From WTFY01 sp965220895 (GTDB lineage: Bacteria > Pseudomonadota > Gammaproteobacteria > UBA4575): a stretch of 64,000 bases of DNA. A program made the translations under genes and the position numbers. Positions within the stretch are counted from its first letter, which is position 1. Each line of letters starts with the position of its first letter. The notes below the pieces were generated by a model, which did no database searches, had not been told where the DNA came from, and worked only from the letters and a program-made list of their open reading frames with translations. Below are positions 19,351 through 28,275 of this stretch, piece by piece. The DNA lies in contig OZ244850.1 in NCBI GenBank assembly GCA_965220895.1, positions 558,001 through 622,000 on the forward strand, in the 5' to 3' direction.

Positions 19351-19370
19351 CAATCAAGTAGCATGGAATA

Positions 19371-19400
19371 TTATTCCATTGTCTCCCACAATCTCCCACT
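19371..19400 (-). promoter_or_regulatory. MraZ-binding repeats upstream of mraZ
   Basis: Read on the minus strand there are three 10-base direct repeats: AAGTGGGAGA, TTGTGGGAGA and CAATGGAATA. The first two carry a perfect TGGGA, the third the weaker TGGAA. MraZ is known to bind TGGG-type repeats with about ten-base spacing at its own promoter. The repeats lie just downstream of the -10 element described separately, so bound MraZ would block transcription start or clearance. Confidence 0.8.
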
Positions 19401-19407
19401 TTTCGAC

Positions 19408-19436
19408 ACTATAGAAACGAGTTGTTCCGATTGCAA
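19408..19436 (-). promoter_or_regulatory. Sigma70-like promoter of the division and cell-wall cluster
   Basis: On the minus strand, TTGCAA (-35, four of six matches) and TATAGT (-10, five of six) are separated by exactly 17 bases. The element sits immediately upstream of the MraZ repeats and about 58 bases before the mraZ ATG. No other clear promoter separates the following genes down to ftsQ, so it probably drives the whole cluster. Confidence 0.6.
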
Positions 19437-19530
19437 GCAAATCCAGGCAAAAACTTGAGAAAATACTTACCAGACAGGGAGTTAAGCGCCGAATTTTACG
19501 CTCGAAACCTTGCAGATATTCGAATAAATC

Positions 19531-19553
19531 ATTTTAAATCTGTGGTTTAAAAT
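19531..19553. repeat. AT-rich inverted repeat between mraZ and rnpB
   Basis: A perfect eight-base inverted repeat (ATTTTAAA and TTTAAAAT) surrounds a seven-base spacer. It lies in the AT-rich, non-coding stretch upstream of the mraZ promoter. It could be a protein-binding site acting on that promoter; no known regulator motif is recognised. Confidence 0.4.
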
Positions 19554-19578
19554 GCAAAGATAATATTCAAGATTAAGA

Positions 19579-19595
19579 GTGGGAGTTTTTCCCAC
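19579..19595. repeat. GTGGGA / TCCCAC hairpin near the rnpB 3' side
   Basis: A perfect six-base stem with a five-base loop. On the minus strand it lies about 65 bases beyond the predicted 3' end of rnpB. It carries the TGGGA core of the MraZ repeats on both strands, but not their ten-base spacing. It may be a weak terminator for rnpB or an extra MraZ contact; no uridine run follows. Confidence 0.35.
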
Positions 19596-19660
19596 AATTC
19601 GGGATCAGCGGCCTGGAATCAGGCCGGTGGTTTATCGGAATTTTGGCCCGGGTCCGGCCA

Positions 19661-20053
19661 CATCGGGAGCCTGCCTGTAAGCCGGGTTCTGTCTTGAACA
19701 GTCATTCATCTGGGATTCATGTCACCATGAACCTCTAGCAACCTACCCGGGGGCCATATGGGCCATATGCAGGAATATTCCTCGCCCCCCTATTTGGTCT
19801 TGCTCTGGGTGGGGTTTGCCTAGCCACGACTATTGCTAGTCGCGCGGTGTGCTCTTACCACGCCGTTTCACCCTTACCTGTCCCCTGCCCGAATGGAATT
19901 CGAACGGGAATCAGGCGGTCTGCTCTCTGTTGCACTTTCCATGGACTCACATCCTCCAGGTGTTACCTGGCACCTTGCCCGTAGAGCCCGGACTTTCCTC
20001 TCCCCGCATCCCCCTAAGGGAATACGGAAAGTGACTGCTCGGCAGACTCCCTC
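19661..20053 (-). ncRNA. rnpB: RNase P RNA
   Basis: This is the catalytic RNA that trims the 5' leader of pre-tRNAs. On the minus strand the 5' part has the conserved GAGGAAAGTCCGGGCTC block, the middle has AGGGTGAAACGGCGTGGTAAG, and the 3' part has AGACAGAACCCGGCTTA. The ends were set from helix P1: GGGAGTCTGCC at the 5' end pairs with GGCAGGCTCCC at the 3' end with one G-U pair. The approximately 393-nucleotide length fits bacterial type A. Exact ends are uncertain by a few bases. Confidence 0.95.
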
Positions 20054-20059
20054 AAGGAC

Positions 20060-20065
20060 AGTATC
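20060..20065 (-). promoter_or_regulatory. Candidate -10 element of rnpB
   Basis: On the minus strand GATACT follows TGT, giving an extended TGn -10 form. The predicted start of rnpB is seven bases downstream, a normal spacing. No convincing -35 box is seen. The element lies in the short gap between the rsmI stop and rnpB. Confidence 0.45.
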
Positions 20066-20069
20066 ACAT

Positions 20070-20924
20070 TCAGGGCTGTTTTTTGAGGCGCGAGCCGAGC
20101 CCCAGGGAATACAGCCGGTTTCGTCCAATCCCGGTATGTCTTGCCACCACTTCAACCGCATCCCTGTGGGAAATGCGTTCTTGCAGGTCCGTCAACAGGC
20201 GTGCCGCCTGGTCGAGGCGTTCTTCATCTGCAGGCGATGCATTGCCGGCAATCACCAGCACACACTCTCCTTTGACCCCTTGTGCCGCATTATCGAGGGC
20301 GCATTCGATCTGCTCCAGGCTGCCGTTCAGATGCTGCTCGTGAACCTTGGTCATCTCGCGCAACACGGCTGCATTCCTGTGCCCCCCGAATGCACGGATG
20401 CAGTCCTCGACCGAGCGCTCCAGCCGCTGTGGAGCTTCGTAGAAGATCATCGTGCGTGCCTCATAGCGCAGGGACTGAAGAAACTCCCTGCGTTCCGAGA
20501 CCTTCTTCGGCAAAAAGCCTTCGAACACAAACCGGTCGGTCGGCAACCCGGACACCGTCAATGCCGTGATCAGTGCACAGGGGCCCGGGACAGGACGTAC
20601 CGTGATGCCATTTTCATGCGCACCAGATACCACCCGGAAGCCGGGGTCACAGACCAGAGGGGTGCCGGCATCACAGACCAGTCCGATATCGGTGCCGTCG
20701 AGCAAATCCCGGATCAAGGACTCGGTTTTTGCAGACTCGTTGAAGTCATGCAACGACTCGAGCCTGACACGGATACCGTAATGATCCAGGAGCTTTTTGG
20801 TAATGCGGGTGTCTTCAGCTAGAAGCACCTGCACCTGTTTGATAGTGTCCAGTGCTCGCAGGGTAATGTCCGACAAATTACCAATTGGCGTGGCAATAAT
20901 ATATAAAATACCTGGAGCAGCCAT
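20070..20924 (-). CDS. rsmI: 16S rRNA (cytidine-1402-2'-O)-methyltransferase
   Basis: RsmI methylates the 2'-OH of C1402, the nucleotide also modified by RsmH. The 284-residue tetrapyrrole-methylase-fold protein shows LYIIATPIGNLSDITLRAL at the N-terminus, VCDAGTPLVCDPG (the SAM-binding glycine-rich region) and VRPVPGPCALITALTVSGL. The ATG was chosen to give this standard N-terminus; a longer in-frame extension covers the divergent lpoA promoter and was rejected. It is divergent from lpoA, the usual partner. Confidence 0.95.
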   Translation of the reverse strand: MAAPGILYIIATPIGNLSDITLRALDTIKQVQVLLAEDTRITKKLLDHYGIRVRLESLHDFNESAKTESLIRDLLDGTDIGLVCDAGTPLVCDPGFRVVSGAHENGITVRPVPGPCALITALTVSGLPTDRFVFEGFLPKKVSERREFLQSLRYEARTMIFYEAPQRLERSVEDCIRAFGGHRNAAVLREMTKVHEQHLNGSLEQIECALDNAAQGVKGECVLVIAGNASPADEERLDQAARLLTDLQERISHRDAVEVVARHTGIGRNRLYSLGLGSRLKKQP

Positions 20925-20964
20925 CTCACACCCATACTGTGTTCGGGTTTTTAGCTGGCGAATC

Positions 20965-22935
20965 ATGGAAACCACGCATTCAACCACACGAATCACTGCA
21001 CGCATTGTAGCCATAATGATCCTGGCATGCGCGCTGTCCGGCTGTGCGGGTCTGATTCCCCCTGCAGGCACGCCCGCGGAGGTCACCGAAGAGTCCGCGC
21101 TTGACCGGGCCGAAAGGTATCTTCGCTCCGGGCAACACGAGCAGGCCGCGCGCCTGCTTGCAGAAGTGGCCCAGACCCTGCCTTCTCCGCGACGGGAAAC
21201 CCTGTTATTGCAGGCCGCCGAGGCCGTGATGCGCCCGGATACCCGAAGCCTGGCGCGCACGTACCTCAGTGCGATCAATGAAGCCGGGCTGCCCCGCAAT
21301 CTGTTTGTACGAAAACGCATTGCAGGTGCGGAACTGGAACTTCTGCATCAGCGCATCGAGCGCGCACTGGACACCTTGCCGGCCAACATCCTCGACTACT
21401 CCCCCGAGTATAAGCCGCGAGCCCTGGCGGTACGTGCCCGGGCCTTGCGTGCTGCAGGGCTCAGGGAGGAGATGGTCAAAACCCTGGTGATGCTCAACCC
21501 GTGGCTGACGGATGCCGGGCAGAGGCAAAAAAACAGTCATTCGGTGTGGGAGACCCTGATGGGTTCCGAACCGGGTGAAATCACGGCCTGGGCCAACAGG
21601 AACCGCGACTGTGACCTGGATGCCTGGCTCAGTCTGGCCTATATCCAGAAGCAGTCACATGCCGATATCTTCACCCTTGAGAGTGAGATTCAGCAATGGC
21701 GTACCCAGTTTCCCCGCCAAACCATTCCCGCCGGGATTATAGACTCCATCACACAAAACTGGGCCACGACCCAGGTGGCTCCGGACAGGATTGCGCTGCT
21801 GTTGCCCATGACCGGGCGCTACAGTGCAATTGCGAACGCCGTGTACGCAGGGGTCGTCACTGCGCGGGACTTTGAGGAGACTCCGGGACTGCCGCCCGAG
21901 CTGGTCTTGTATGACACCCGAGACGATGCCGATATTGCATTCCGTCAGTACCAGCTCGCAGTGCGCGAGGGGGCGGACTTTGTCATTGGCCCGCTGCAAA
22001 AAGAAGCGGTGCAGGCCATTGCAGAACAAAGGCAGCTCGAAGTACCCACCCTGTCCCTCAACTATGCCAATGATGCCCTTGCAGGCTCCCCGCAGCTGGT
22101 CCAGTTTGGCCTGCTGCCGGAAAACGAAGCCCAGCAGGTTGCAGAACGCGCATATCATAATAACCTCCGAAGTGCTTTGGTGCTCGTCCCGGAGGGAGAA
22201 TGGGGAGCGCGCCTTCTGGAAGCCTTCACGGTGCGCTTTGCCGAACTGGGGGGGAACGTCCTGCAATACGAAAAATACATTGCAAAAAATTCGGATTTCT
22301 CGGGTCCCATCAAAAAACTGCTGCATCTCGACCAAAGCGAGCAGCGACATCGAAACCTGGTGAAGACGATCGGGCAGGAAGCCGAATTCGAACCCCGGCG
22401 GCGCCAGGATGCGGATTTTGTGTTCCTGGCCGCCTTGCCGCGACAGGCCAGACTGCTGCGACCGCAATTGAGCTATCACTATGCATCCGACCTGCCCGTA
22501 TATGCGACTTCCCACATCTTTTCCGGCAACGTGAACATCTCGGCCGACCAGGACATCAATGACATCCGCTACTGTGACATCCCTTGGTTGCTGTCAGGCA
22601 ACCCTGAAGTCGAGCTTTTGCGGGACTCATCTGACCTGCAGCTGTCGAGCAGTGAATCCCGGTTGCCGCGATTTGCGGCACTGGGCGTGGATGCGTACCG
22701 GGTCATCCCGCATCTGCAAAGGCTTGCCGCACACAAGTATAATCAGTTCGAAGGCATGACCGGGAAACTGAGCATCCGTGGACAAAACCGTATTTTTCGC
22801 AAATTGACCTGGGCACAGTTCCGTAATGGGCGCCCTGAGGTACAACAGCGCCCAACTCTGGACTTCCCTCGAAATTTTTCAGCGACCACGGCACTTGACG
22901 GCGACCTGCAGACGAGACGGCAGGCGTGCCAATAA
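20965..22935 (+). CDS. lpoA: Penicillin-binding protein activator LpoA
   Basis: LpoA is an outer-membrane lipoprotein that reaches through the periplasm to activate PBP1A. The 656-residue protein has a lipoprotein signal with lipobox ALSGC (lipidated Cys27), an N-terminal helical TPR-like domain to about residue 265, and a C-terminal periplasmic-binding-like domain starting at RIALLLPMTGRYSAIANAV. The ATG was chosen to give this signal peptide; upstream in-frame starts overlap rsmI. The usual neighbour yraN is missing between it and diaA. Confidence 0.92.
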   Translation: METTHSTTRITARIVAIMILACALSGCAGLIPPAGTPAEVTEESALDRAERYLRSGQHEQAARLLAEVAQTLPSPRRETLLLQAAEAVMRPDTRSLARTYLSAINEAGLPRNLFVRKRIAGAELELLHQRIERALDTLPANILDYSPEYKPRALAVRARALRAAGLREEMVKTLVMLNPWLTDAGQRQKNSHSVWETLMGSEPGEITAWANRNRDCDLDAWLSLAYIQKQSHADIFTLESEIQQWRTQFPRQTIPAGIIDSITQNWATTQVAPDRIALLLPMTGRYSAIANAVYAGVVTARDFEETPGLPPELVLYDTRDDADIAFRQYQLAVREGADFVIGPLQKEAVQAIAEQRQLEVPTLSLNYANDALAGSPQLVQFGLLPENEAQQVAERAYHNNLRSALVLVPEGEWGARLLEAFTVRFAELGGNVLQYEKYIAKNSDFSGPIKKLLHLDQSEQRHRNLVKTIGQEAEFEPRRRQDADFVFLAALPRQARLLRPQLSYHYASDLPVYATSHIFSGNVNISADQDINDIRYCDIPWLLSGNPEVELLRDSSDLQLSSSESRLPRFAALGVDAYRVIPHLQRLAAHKYNQFEGMTGKLSIRGQNRIFRKLTWAQFRNGRPEVQQRPTLDFPRNFSATTALDGDLQTRRQACQ

Positions 22936-23002
22936 TGGCAACCCTTCGTAATCGGCCGTACCGGCATCATTGAATCTGAAAATCAAATCCTGGATGGTAC
23001 CC

Positions 23003-23590
23003 ATGAAACCCGATGTTCGAATCAAGGAACTGTTCGAGGCCAGTATCTCTACCAAGCAGGACAGCATGGGAAAGCTGATTGCACCGATTGGCGAGGCTGC
23101 TGAGCTCATCGTCGGTTCCCTGAAAAGCCGGGGCAAGATCCTGACCTGCGGCAACGGCGGCTCTGCAGCGGATGCACAGCATTTTTCATCCGAATTGCTG
23201 AACCGCTTCGAGAAGGAACGGGAAGGATTGGCTGCCCTTGCGCTGACGACAGACAGTTCCACCCTTACTTCCATCGCCAACGATTACGACTATGAAAAAA
23301 TTTTTTCCAAGCAGGTGCTGGCACTCGGATGCAGCGGGGACGTGTTGATGGCGATCACCACCAGCGGACAGTCCGCAAATGTGCTTGCGGCGATCACTGC
23401 CGCACACCAAAAGGACATGTCCGTCATTGCATTGTCGGGCAAGGATGGTGGCGGGCTGCCTTCTGTGCTGCAGTCCCGAGACATTGAAATCCGTGTACCG
23501 AGTTCATCCACGGCCCGGATACAGGAGGTCCACCTGCTGGTACTCCATTGCCTGTGTGATCTGGTTGACCATGAGCTTGTTGGCCACTGA
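23003..23590 (+). CDS. diaA: SIS-domain protein, DiaA/GmhA type
   Basis: The 195-residue SIS-domain protein has the sugar-phosphate isomerase motifs ILTCGNGGSAADAQHFSSEL and LMAITTSGQSANVLAAI. DiaA binds DnaA and times replication; GmhA makes the heptose precursor of LPS and is very similar. Position directly after lpoA and size close to E. coli DiaA (196 residues) favour DiaA. The start could also be three codons upstream. Confidence 0.8.
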   Translation: MKPDVRIKELFEASISTKQDSMGKLIAPIGEAAELIVGSLKSRGKILTCGNGGSAADAQHFSSELLNRFEKEREGLAALALTTDSSTLTSIANDYDYEKIFSKQVLALGCSGDVLMAITTSGQSANVLAAITAAHQKDMSVIALSGKDGGGLPSVLQSRDIEIRVPSSSTARIQEVHLLVLHCLCDLVDHELVGH

Positions 23591-23606
23591 TTTCTTTTGA
23601 GGCTGC

Positions 23607-25001
23607 ATGTCACTATCCCCCCATGTCGTTCACAGTTTCGTCGATGCCTGCGGAAAACAATCTGTACTGACCGATCCGAGCGAGTGCTGGACCTACGGGT
23701 TTGACAACAGCAGGCAGCACGCCTGTCCTGACCTGGTTGTACTCCCGCAAGATGCGGAGCAAATCCGGGCATGTGTGAGGCTTTGCAGGCAGTTCCATAT
23801 CCCGCTGACAACGCGGGGGCGGGGCACGAACACGACCGGGGCCGCCGTTCCGCTCCAATCCGGCATTGTTCTTTCAACGGAAAGGATGGACCGGGTACTG
23901 GAAATGGACGCGGCCAATCGAAACATGCGGGTTGAACCGGGTGTCCTGAACTCGACGGTGCAGCAACAGGCTTTTGAGCACGGCCTGTTCTGGCCCCCTG
24001 ACCCGGGCAGTGCCGATTACTGTAGCGTGGGGGGCAACCTGGCCTGCAATGCTGCCGGCCCTCGTGCAATCAAGTACGGGACCTGCCGCGAGAATACGCT
24101 GGAAGTGCATGCGGTGACCGGAGCCGGTGACATGATCCGGACCGGTTCCGCCACCACGAAAGGGGTGGTGGGTCTGGACCTGACACGCCTGCTGATCGGT
24201 TCCGAAGGCATCCTGGCCGTCATCACCGAGGCGCGACTGAAACTCAGTGCCATTGCAGAACGCACGGATACAATCCGCGCATCCTACCTCGACACCCAGT
24301 CTGCCATCGATGCCGTGGTTTGCATCCTCGCGCAAAGCGCCCTGCCCTGCGCCCTGGAGTTCATGGATGAAGGATCACTGGACCTGATACGCAAACAGGA
24401 TGCGACTACCCTGGACCCTCGTGCCAAGGCCGTGTTGATCATCGAGGTCGATGGCCTGAAGCAGACCGTGGATGCCAGCGTCGCCGCGATACTGAAGGCT
24501 GCAAAAAATTCTGGATGCATTGATTTGCTGAATGCCAGTGACCCGCGTCAAAGAGAAGAGTTGTGGCAGGCACGCAAAGTGCTGTCACAGGCATTGCGCA
24601 GCTTTGCGCCCAGCAAGATCAACGAAGACGTGGTCGTGCCTGTCTCCCGGTTGCCGCTCCTGCTGCAGGAGCTTGAACTGCTCGCCAGGAAATTTTCCAT
24701 TTCCATTTTCAATTTTGGCCATGCCGGCAATGGGAACATCCACGTCAACCTGCTGTATGACGAGTCGGACTCTCACCAGGCCACCTCGGCCCGTCACTGT
24801 CTGGACGAAGTATTCGATCTGGTTTTGAGGCTGGATGGTTCGCTGTCCGGCGAACATGGGGTGGGGATTTCCAAGCGAAACTGGGTGGACAGGGAACTTG
24901 GACCCGAAGTACTGGACCTGATGCACCAGATCAAGCGGCAATTTGACCCCGACGGTATATTGAACCCGGACAAGGTGTTGCCAGGCTCGACGACAGCCTA
25001 G
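23607..25001 (+). CDS. FAD-linked oxidase (GlcD / D-2-hydroxyacid dehydrogenase type)
   Basis: The 464-residue flavoprotein has a PCMH FAD-binding domain (about residues 35-215) with LTTRGRGTNTTGAAVP, NAAGPRAIKYGTCRENTLEVHAVTG in parts, and LIGSEGILAVITEA. It then has a FAD-oxidase C-terminal domain with FGHAGNGNIHVNLL (metal-binding histidines) and the hallmark SGEHGVGISKRNW. Members oxidise D-lactate, glycolate or D-2-hydroxyglutarate; the substrate cannot be told from sequence. It follows diaA after 16 bases, so they may be co-transcribed. No glcE or glcF partner is nearby. Confidence 0.85.
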   Translation: MSLSPHVVHSFVDACGKQSVLTDPSECWTYGFDNSRQHACPDLVVLPQDAEQIRACVRLCRQFHIPLTTRGRGTNTTGAAVPLQSGIVLSTERMDRVLEMDAANRNMRVEPGVLNSTVQQQAFEHGLFWPPDPGSADYCSVGGNLACNAAGPRAIKYGTCRENTLEVHAVTGAGDMIRTGSATTKGVVGLDLTRLLIGSEGILAVITEARLKLSAIAERTDTIRASYLDTQSAIDAVVCILAQSALPCALEFMDEGSLDLIRKQDATTLDPRAKAVLIIEVDGLKQTVDASVAAILKAAKNSGCIDLLNASDPRQREELWQARKVLSQALRSFAPSKINEDVVVPVSRLPLLLQELELLARKFSISIFNFGHAGNGNIHVNLLYDESDSHQATSARHCLDEVFDLVLRLDGSLSGEHGVGISKRNWVDRELGPEVLDLMHQIKRQFDPDGILNPDKVLPGSTTA

Positions 25002-25021
25002 TGTAAGATCGCCGGTACGTA

Positions 25022-25393
25022 CTATTTGACCGCGCGCAAGTGAGGCCGGTCGGACTTGGCCGGACCGGTTGCCGGGGGCAGACCGTCATCTCCCGGGAAC
25101 ATCATGCCCTGCCCATTCTCGCGGGCATAAATGGCGCATACGCATTCGACCGGAATCATCACGCTGATCGAAGTACCGGAAAACCGGGCATCGAAACGGA
25201 CCGCATCCTGCCCGAGATCAAGAGACTGAACCGCCATGGGCCCGATGTTGAGGATGATCTTGTCGTCTTCCACAAATTCGCTCGGCACCTGGATCTGCCC
25301 ATGGTCGGTCCTGGCAAGAATGTGTGGAGTCATTCGATTGTCAACGATCCAGTCGTACATCGCGCGGATCAGGTAGGGGCGGCTTGGAGTCAT
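25022..25393 (-). CDS. sspB: ClpXP protease specificity-enhancing factor SspB
   Basis: SspB delivers ssrA-tagged proteins from stalled ribosomes to ClpXP. The 123-residue protein begins with the typical PSRPYLIRAMYDWIVDN and carries the substrate-groove region (NIGPMAVQSLDL). It ends with RPHLRAVK, the ClpX-binding tail reached through a flexible linker. The ATG chosen starts at the conserved N-terminus; a longer upstream extension would overlap sspA. Adjacent sspA supports the call. Confidence 0.93.
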   Translation of the reverse strand: MTPSRPYLIRAMYDWIVDNRMTPHILARTDHGQIQVPSEFVEDDKIILNIGPMAVQSLDLGQDAVRFDARFSGTSISVMIPVECVCAIYARENGQGMMFPGDDGLPPATGPAKSDRPHLRAVK

Positions 25394-25442
25394 GCCTGGA
25401 AACCGATCAAGGCTCGAAAAGAGCGTTTCCGTGACGGTTGTT

Positions 25443-26078
25443 TCAACCCGTGTCCGGGCGCGCTTCCACTTCCGCTTCCGACAGGCTGCTTCTAAAAGAG
25501 GGCCGGTTGAATACACGTTGTGCATATTCTGCAATGGGCTTGACCGTTGGACCCAGATCGATGCCCAGGCGAGGCAGTCTCCACAGGATCGGAGCGATAC
25601 TGCAGTCGACCAGACTAAACTCATCACTCAGGAAATAGGGTTTGACCTTGAACAGGTCCACCACCGAAAGCAGGCTCTCCTGCAGCTCTTTTCTTGCCTT
25701 GTTGGCCACGGTCGCCTTGTTGGAATGCAGCCTCACCAGGGGTCCGTACCAGTCTTGTTCGATTCGAAACAGCATCAGGCGTGACCTGGAGCGCGACACC
25801 GGGTCCACGGGCATCAGGGGTGGGTGCGGAAAACGTTCATCCAGATACTCCATGATGACGCGGGAATCGTACAAGACCAGTTCACGGTCTGTCAGGGTGG
25901 GTACCGTGTTATAGGGATTGATATCCAGTAAATCCTCGGGCTTGTTGTCGGGATCGATGTGGACGACATCGACCGTAATGTCCTTTTCTGCCAGAACCAC
26001 CCGCACGCGGTGGCTTTGCGCACATCCCGGATCGGAAAATAATGTCATGCCGGAACGGCGATTCGCCACTAAAACCAT
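25443..26078 (-). CDS. sspA: Stringent starvation protein A
   Basis: SspA is a glutathione-S-transferase-fold protein that binds RNA polymerase and changes promoter use under starvation and acid stress. The 211-residue protein has the N-terminal thioredoxin-like domain (LFSDPGCAQSHRVRVVLAEK, NPYNTVPTLTDRELVLYDS) and a helical C-terminal domain including LVDCSIAPILWRLP. It lies directly upstream of sspB and downstream of petC, a conserved order in gammaproteobacteria. Confidence 0.93.
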   Translation of the reverse strand: MVLVANRRSGMTLFSDPGCAQSHRVRVVLAEKDITVDVVHIDPDNKPEDLLDINPYNTVPTLTDRELVLYDSRVIMEYLDERFPHPPLMPVDPVSRSRSRLMLFRIEQDWYGPLVRLHSNKATVANKARKELQESLLSVVDLFKVKPYFLSDEFSLVDCSIAPILWRLPRLGIDLGPTVKPIAEYAQRVFNRPSFRSSLSEAEVEARPDTG

Positions 26079-26122
26079 GTGCCACCTCTAAACATGCAAT
26101 ACCCTGACACCTGCATACGCTG

Positions 26123-26875
26123 TCAGTGGATATCCATCCAGTAGTTTTTCTTCAGGAAGTAGGAAAGTGCTCCCAGCACCACCAGGAAAAACAGGACACC
26201 GATGCCTATTTTCTTGCGCACCAGCTGGGCGGGCTCACTCAGATAAGCCAGGAAATTGACGGTATCCACCACGACCTGCTCGTATTGCTCCTCACTGAGC
26301 GTTCCCGGTTCAAGCATCTCAAACCGATCGAATACAGGATGCTCTTTGCCGTTTTCATCGGCCTCGTCATGAAACACGGCTTTTTGCGACCCCTGTAAAT
26401 TGACCAGCACATGCGGCATCGCCGTATTGGGCAAATGCAGGTTGTTGACGCCGAAAGGACGTGTCTCATCGATATAGAATGTTTTCAGGAACTCATATAC
26501 GGCCTGGGGCCCGATGGCACGCACATGGGTGCTCAGGTCCGGCGGATCAATGCCGAGAAACCATTTCACGGCATCTTCTCTTTTCATGGCAACCGTCATC
26601 AGATCGCCAAATTTCTGTTCGGTGAAGATCATGTTGTTCCTCATCAGGTCTTCACTGATTCCCAGATCGTCGGCAACCCGCTTGTAACGGCTATGCTGGG
26701 CGGGGTGGCAGCTCAGGCAGTAATTGACAAAATACTTCGCGCCCCGTTGCAACGAGGTCCGGTTGCTCAAATCGATCTTTATTTTCCCGAAGCTGCCTTT
26801 CTCATAGGCGCTCGGTCCCGCGGCCCAGGTGACGTTGGTCGACAGCAAGACAAGTACCACGGCCAGGAATTTCAT
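26123..26875 (-). CDS. petC: Ubiquinol-cytochrome c reductase, cytochrome c1
   Basis: Cytochrome c1 takes electrons from the Rieske protein and passes them to soluble c-type cytochromes. The 250-residue precursor has a cleavable signal peptide (residues 1 to about 19, ending TWAAG), one haem site CLSCH at 53-57, a likely haem-ligand methionine in NTAMPHVL, and a C-terminal membrane anchor. The ATG was chosen to give the signal peptide; an upstream extension would overlap petB. It is third in the petABC operon. Confidence 0.95.
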   Translation of the reverse strand: MKFLAVVLVLLSTNVTWAAGPSAYEKGSFGKIKIDLSNRTSLQRGAKYFVNYCLSCHPAQHSRYKRVADDLGISEDLMRNNMIFTEQKFGDLMTVAMKREDAVKWFLGIDPPDLSTHVRAIGPQAVYEFLKTFYIDETRPFGVNNLHLPNTAMPHVLVNLQGSQKAVFHDEADENGKEHPVFDRFEMLEPGTLSEEQYEQVVVDTVNFLAYLSEPAQLVRKKIGIGVLFFLVVLGALSYFLKKNYWMDIH

Positions 26876-26883
26876 ACCGGCCT

Positions 26884-28275
26884 TCAGAACGTGACTCTCG
26901 CGGGCACTTCTTTTTCCCGCCCCAGATTCGAGAACAGTGGCAGCAGCAGCGTGACCACCAGATAGGCTGCCGGGATGCTCCAGGTCTTCCAAATCAGATC
27001 AGGGTACTCGGAGGTGTTCATGAACACGTCGTACAGCGTGACTCCACCCAGCAATATGATAAAACTGCTGATCCAGAACAGGGCGCCATGGGGCCTGCTG
27101 TAGGTCCACAGCACTACAAAAAACAAGAAGTACAGTTCCGTAAAGCGCAACGCCAACTGCGAGTACAGGGGTGTCACGGCATTCAGTCCCAGATAGCCAA
27201 GAATGATGAACGTAATCACGAACACCAGCAGATTGATCTTGAACAGGACGCTCCGGTAACGAATGGACTTGATCGGATTGCGATCGATCCAGGGCAGGAA
27301 AAACAGCACAACGATGGAAAGGACCATGCCCACGAATCCGCCAAACGGATCCGGTATGGCCCGCAGTACCGTGTAAAAGGGTGTGAAATACCAGATCGGG
27401 GCGATATGGTCCGGCGTGTTCAGCGTGTTGGCCGGGTCAAAATTGGCGTGCTCCAGGAAGTAGCCGTACATGTCCGGAACGAAGAACACCACTACCGAGA
27501 AAACTGCCAGGAACACGACGGCCCCGAAGATGTCCTTGACGGTGTAGTACGGGTGGAAAGGGACACTATCCACGGGAATTCCGTTCGCATCCTTGGTTTC
27601 CTTGATTTCGACACCGTCGGGATTGTTGGAGCCCACCTCGTGCAGCGCCAGGATATGGGCGATCACCAGAGCCAGCAAGACGAGTGGCATGGCGACGACA
27701 TGCAGTGCAAAGAACCGGTTCAGGGTGGCATCCGATATCACGAAATCCCCGCGAATCCACTCGGAAATCGCTTCGCCGATGTAGGGAATCGTATTGAACA
27801 GGTTGATGATGACCTGTGCTCCCCAGTACGACATGTTGCCCCAGGGCAGCAGATATCCCATGAAGGCTTCAGCCATCAGGGCCACGTAGATCAGCATGCC
27901 GAATATCCAGATCAGTTCACGCGGATACTTGAACGAGCCGTACATCAGGCCGCGGAACATATGCAGGTACACCACGATGAAGAAGAACGAGGCGCCGGTG
28001 GAGTGCATGTACCGGATCAGCCAGCCCCAGTTGACATCGCGCATGATGTGCTCCACCGAGGCAAAGGCCAGCTCCGCATCGGGCTTGTAATGCATGGTCA
28101 GGAAAATGCCGCTCACGATCTGGATCACCAGGACGAGCAAGGCGAGGGAGCCGAAAAAATACCAGAAGTTGAAATTTTTGGGTGCGTAGTATTCAGCGAC
28201 GTGCTCTCTCCACATCTTGCTGAGTGGGAAACGCGCATCAATCCATCCGAGCAGACCCCCTGTTTTTCCGCTCAT
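26884..28275 (-). CDS. petB: Ubiquinol-cytochrome c reductase, cytochrome b
   Basis: This is the polytopic quinone-reacting subunit of the bc1 complex, with two b haems. The 463-residue protein has the membrane segments of the b6-type N-terminal half, the paired haem histidines (in YMHSTGASFFFIVVYLHMF and FALHVVAMPLVLLALVIAH, each one part of a helix), a WGA-containing Qo-site loop (MSYWGAQVIINL) and the C-terminal half with PIWYFTPFYTVLRAIPD. A PDHI-containing motif precedes PIWYF. It overlaps petA by four bases. Confidence 0.97.
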   Translation of the reverse strand: MSGKTGGLLGWIDARFPLSKMWREHVAEYYAPKNFNFWYFFGSLALLVLVIQIVSGIFLTMHYKPDAELAFASVEHIMRDVNWGWLIRYMHSTGASFFFIVVYLHMFRGLMYGSFKYPRELIWIFGMLIYVALMAEAFMGYLLPWGNMSYWGAQVIINLFNTIPYIGEAISEWIRGDFVISDATLNRFFALHVVAMPLVLLALVIAHILALHEVGSNNPDGVEIKETKDANGIPVDSVPFHPYYTVKDIFGAVVFLAVFSVVVFFVPDMYGYFLEHANFDPANTLNTPDHIAPIWYFTPFYTVLRAIPDPFGGFVGMVLSIVVLFFLPWIDRNPIKSIRYRSVLFKINLLVFVITFIILGYLGLNAVTPLYSQLALRFTELYFLFFVVLWTYSRPHGALFWISSFIILLGGVTLYDVFMNTSEYPDLIWKTWSIPAAYLVVTLLLPLFSNLGREKEVPARVTF

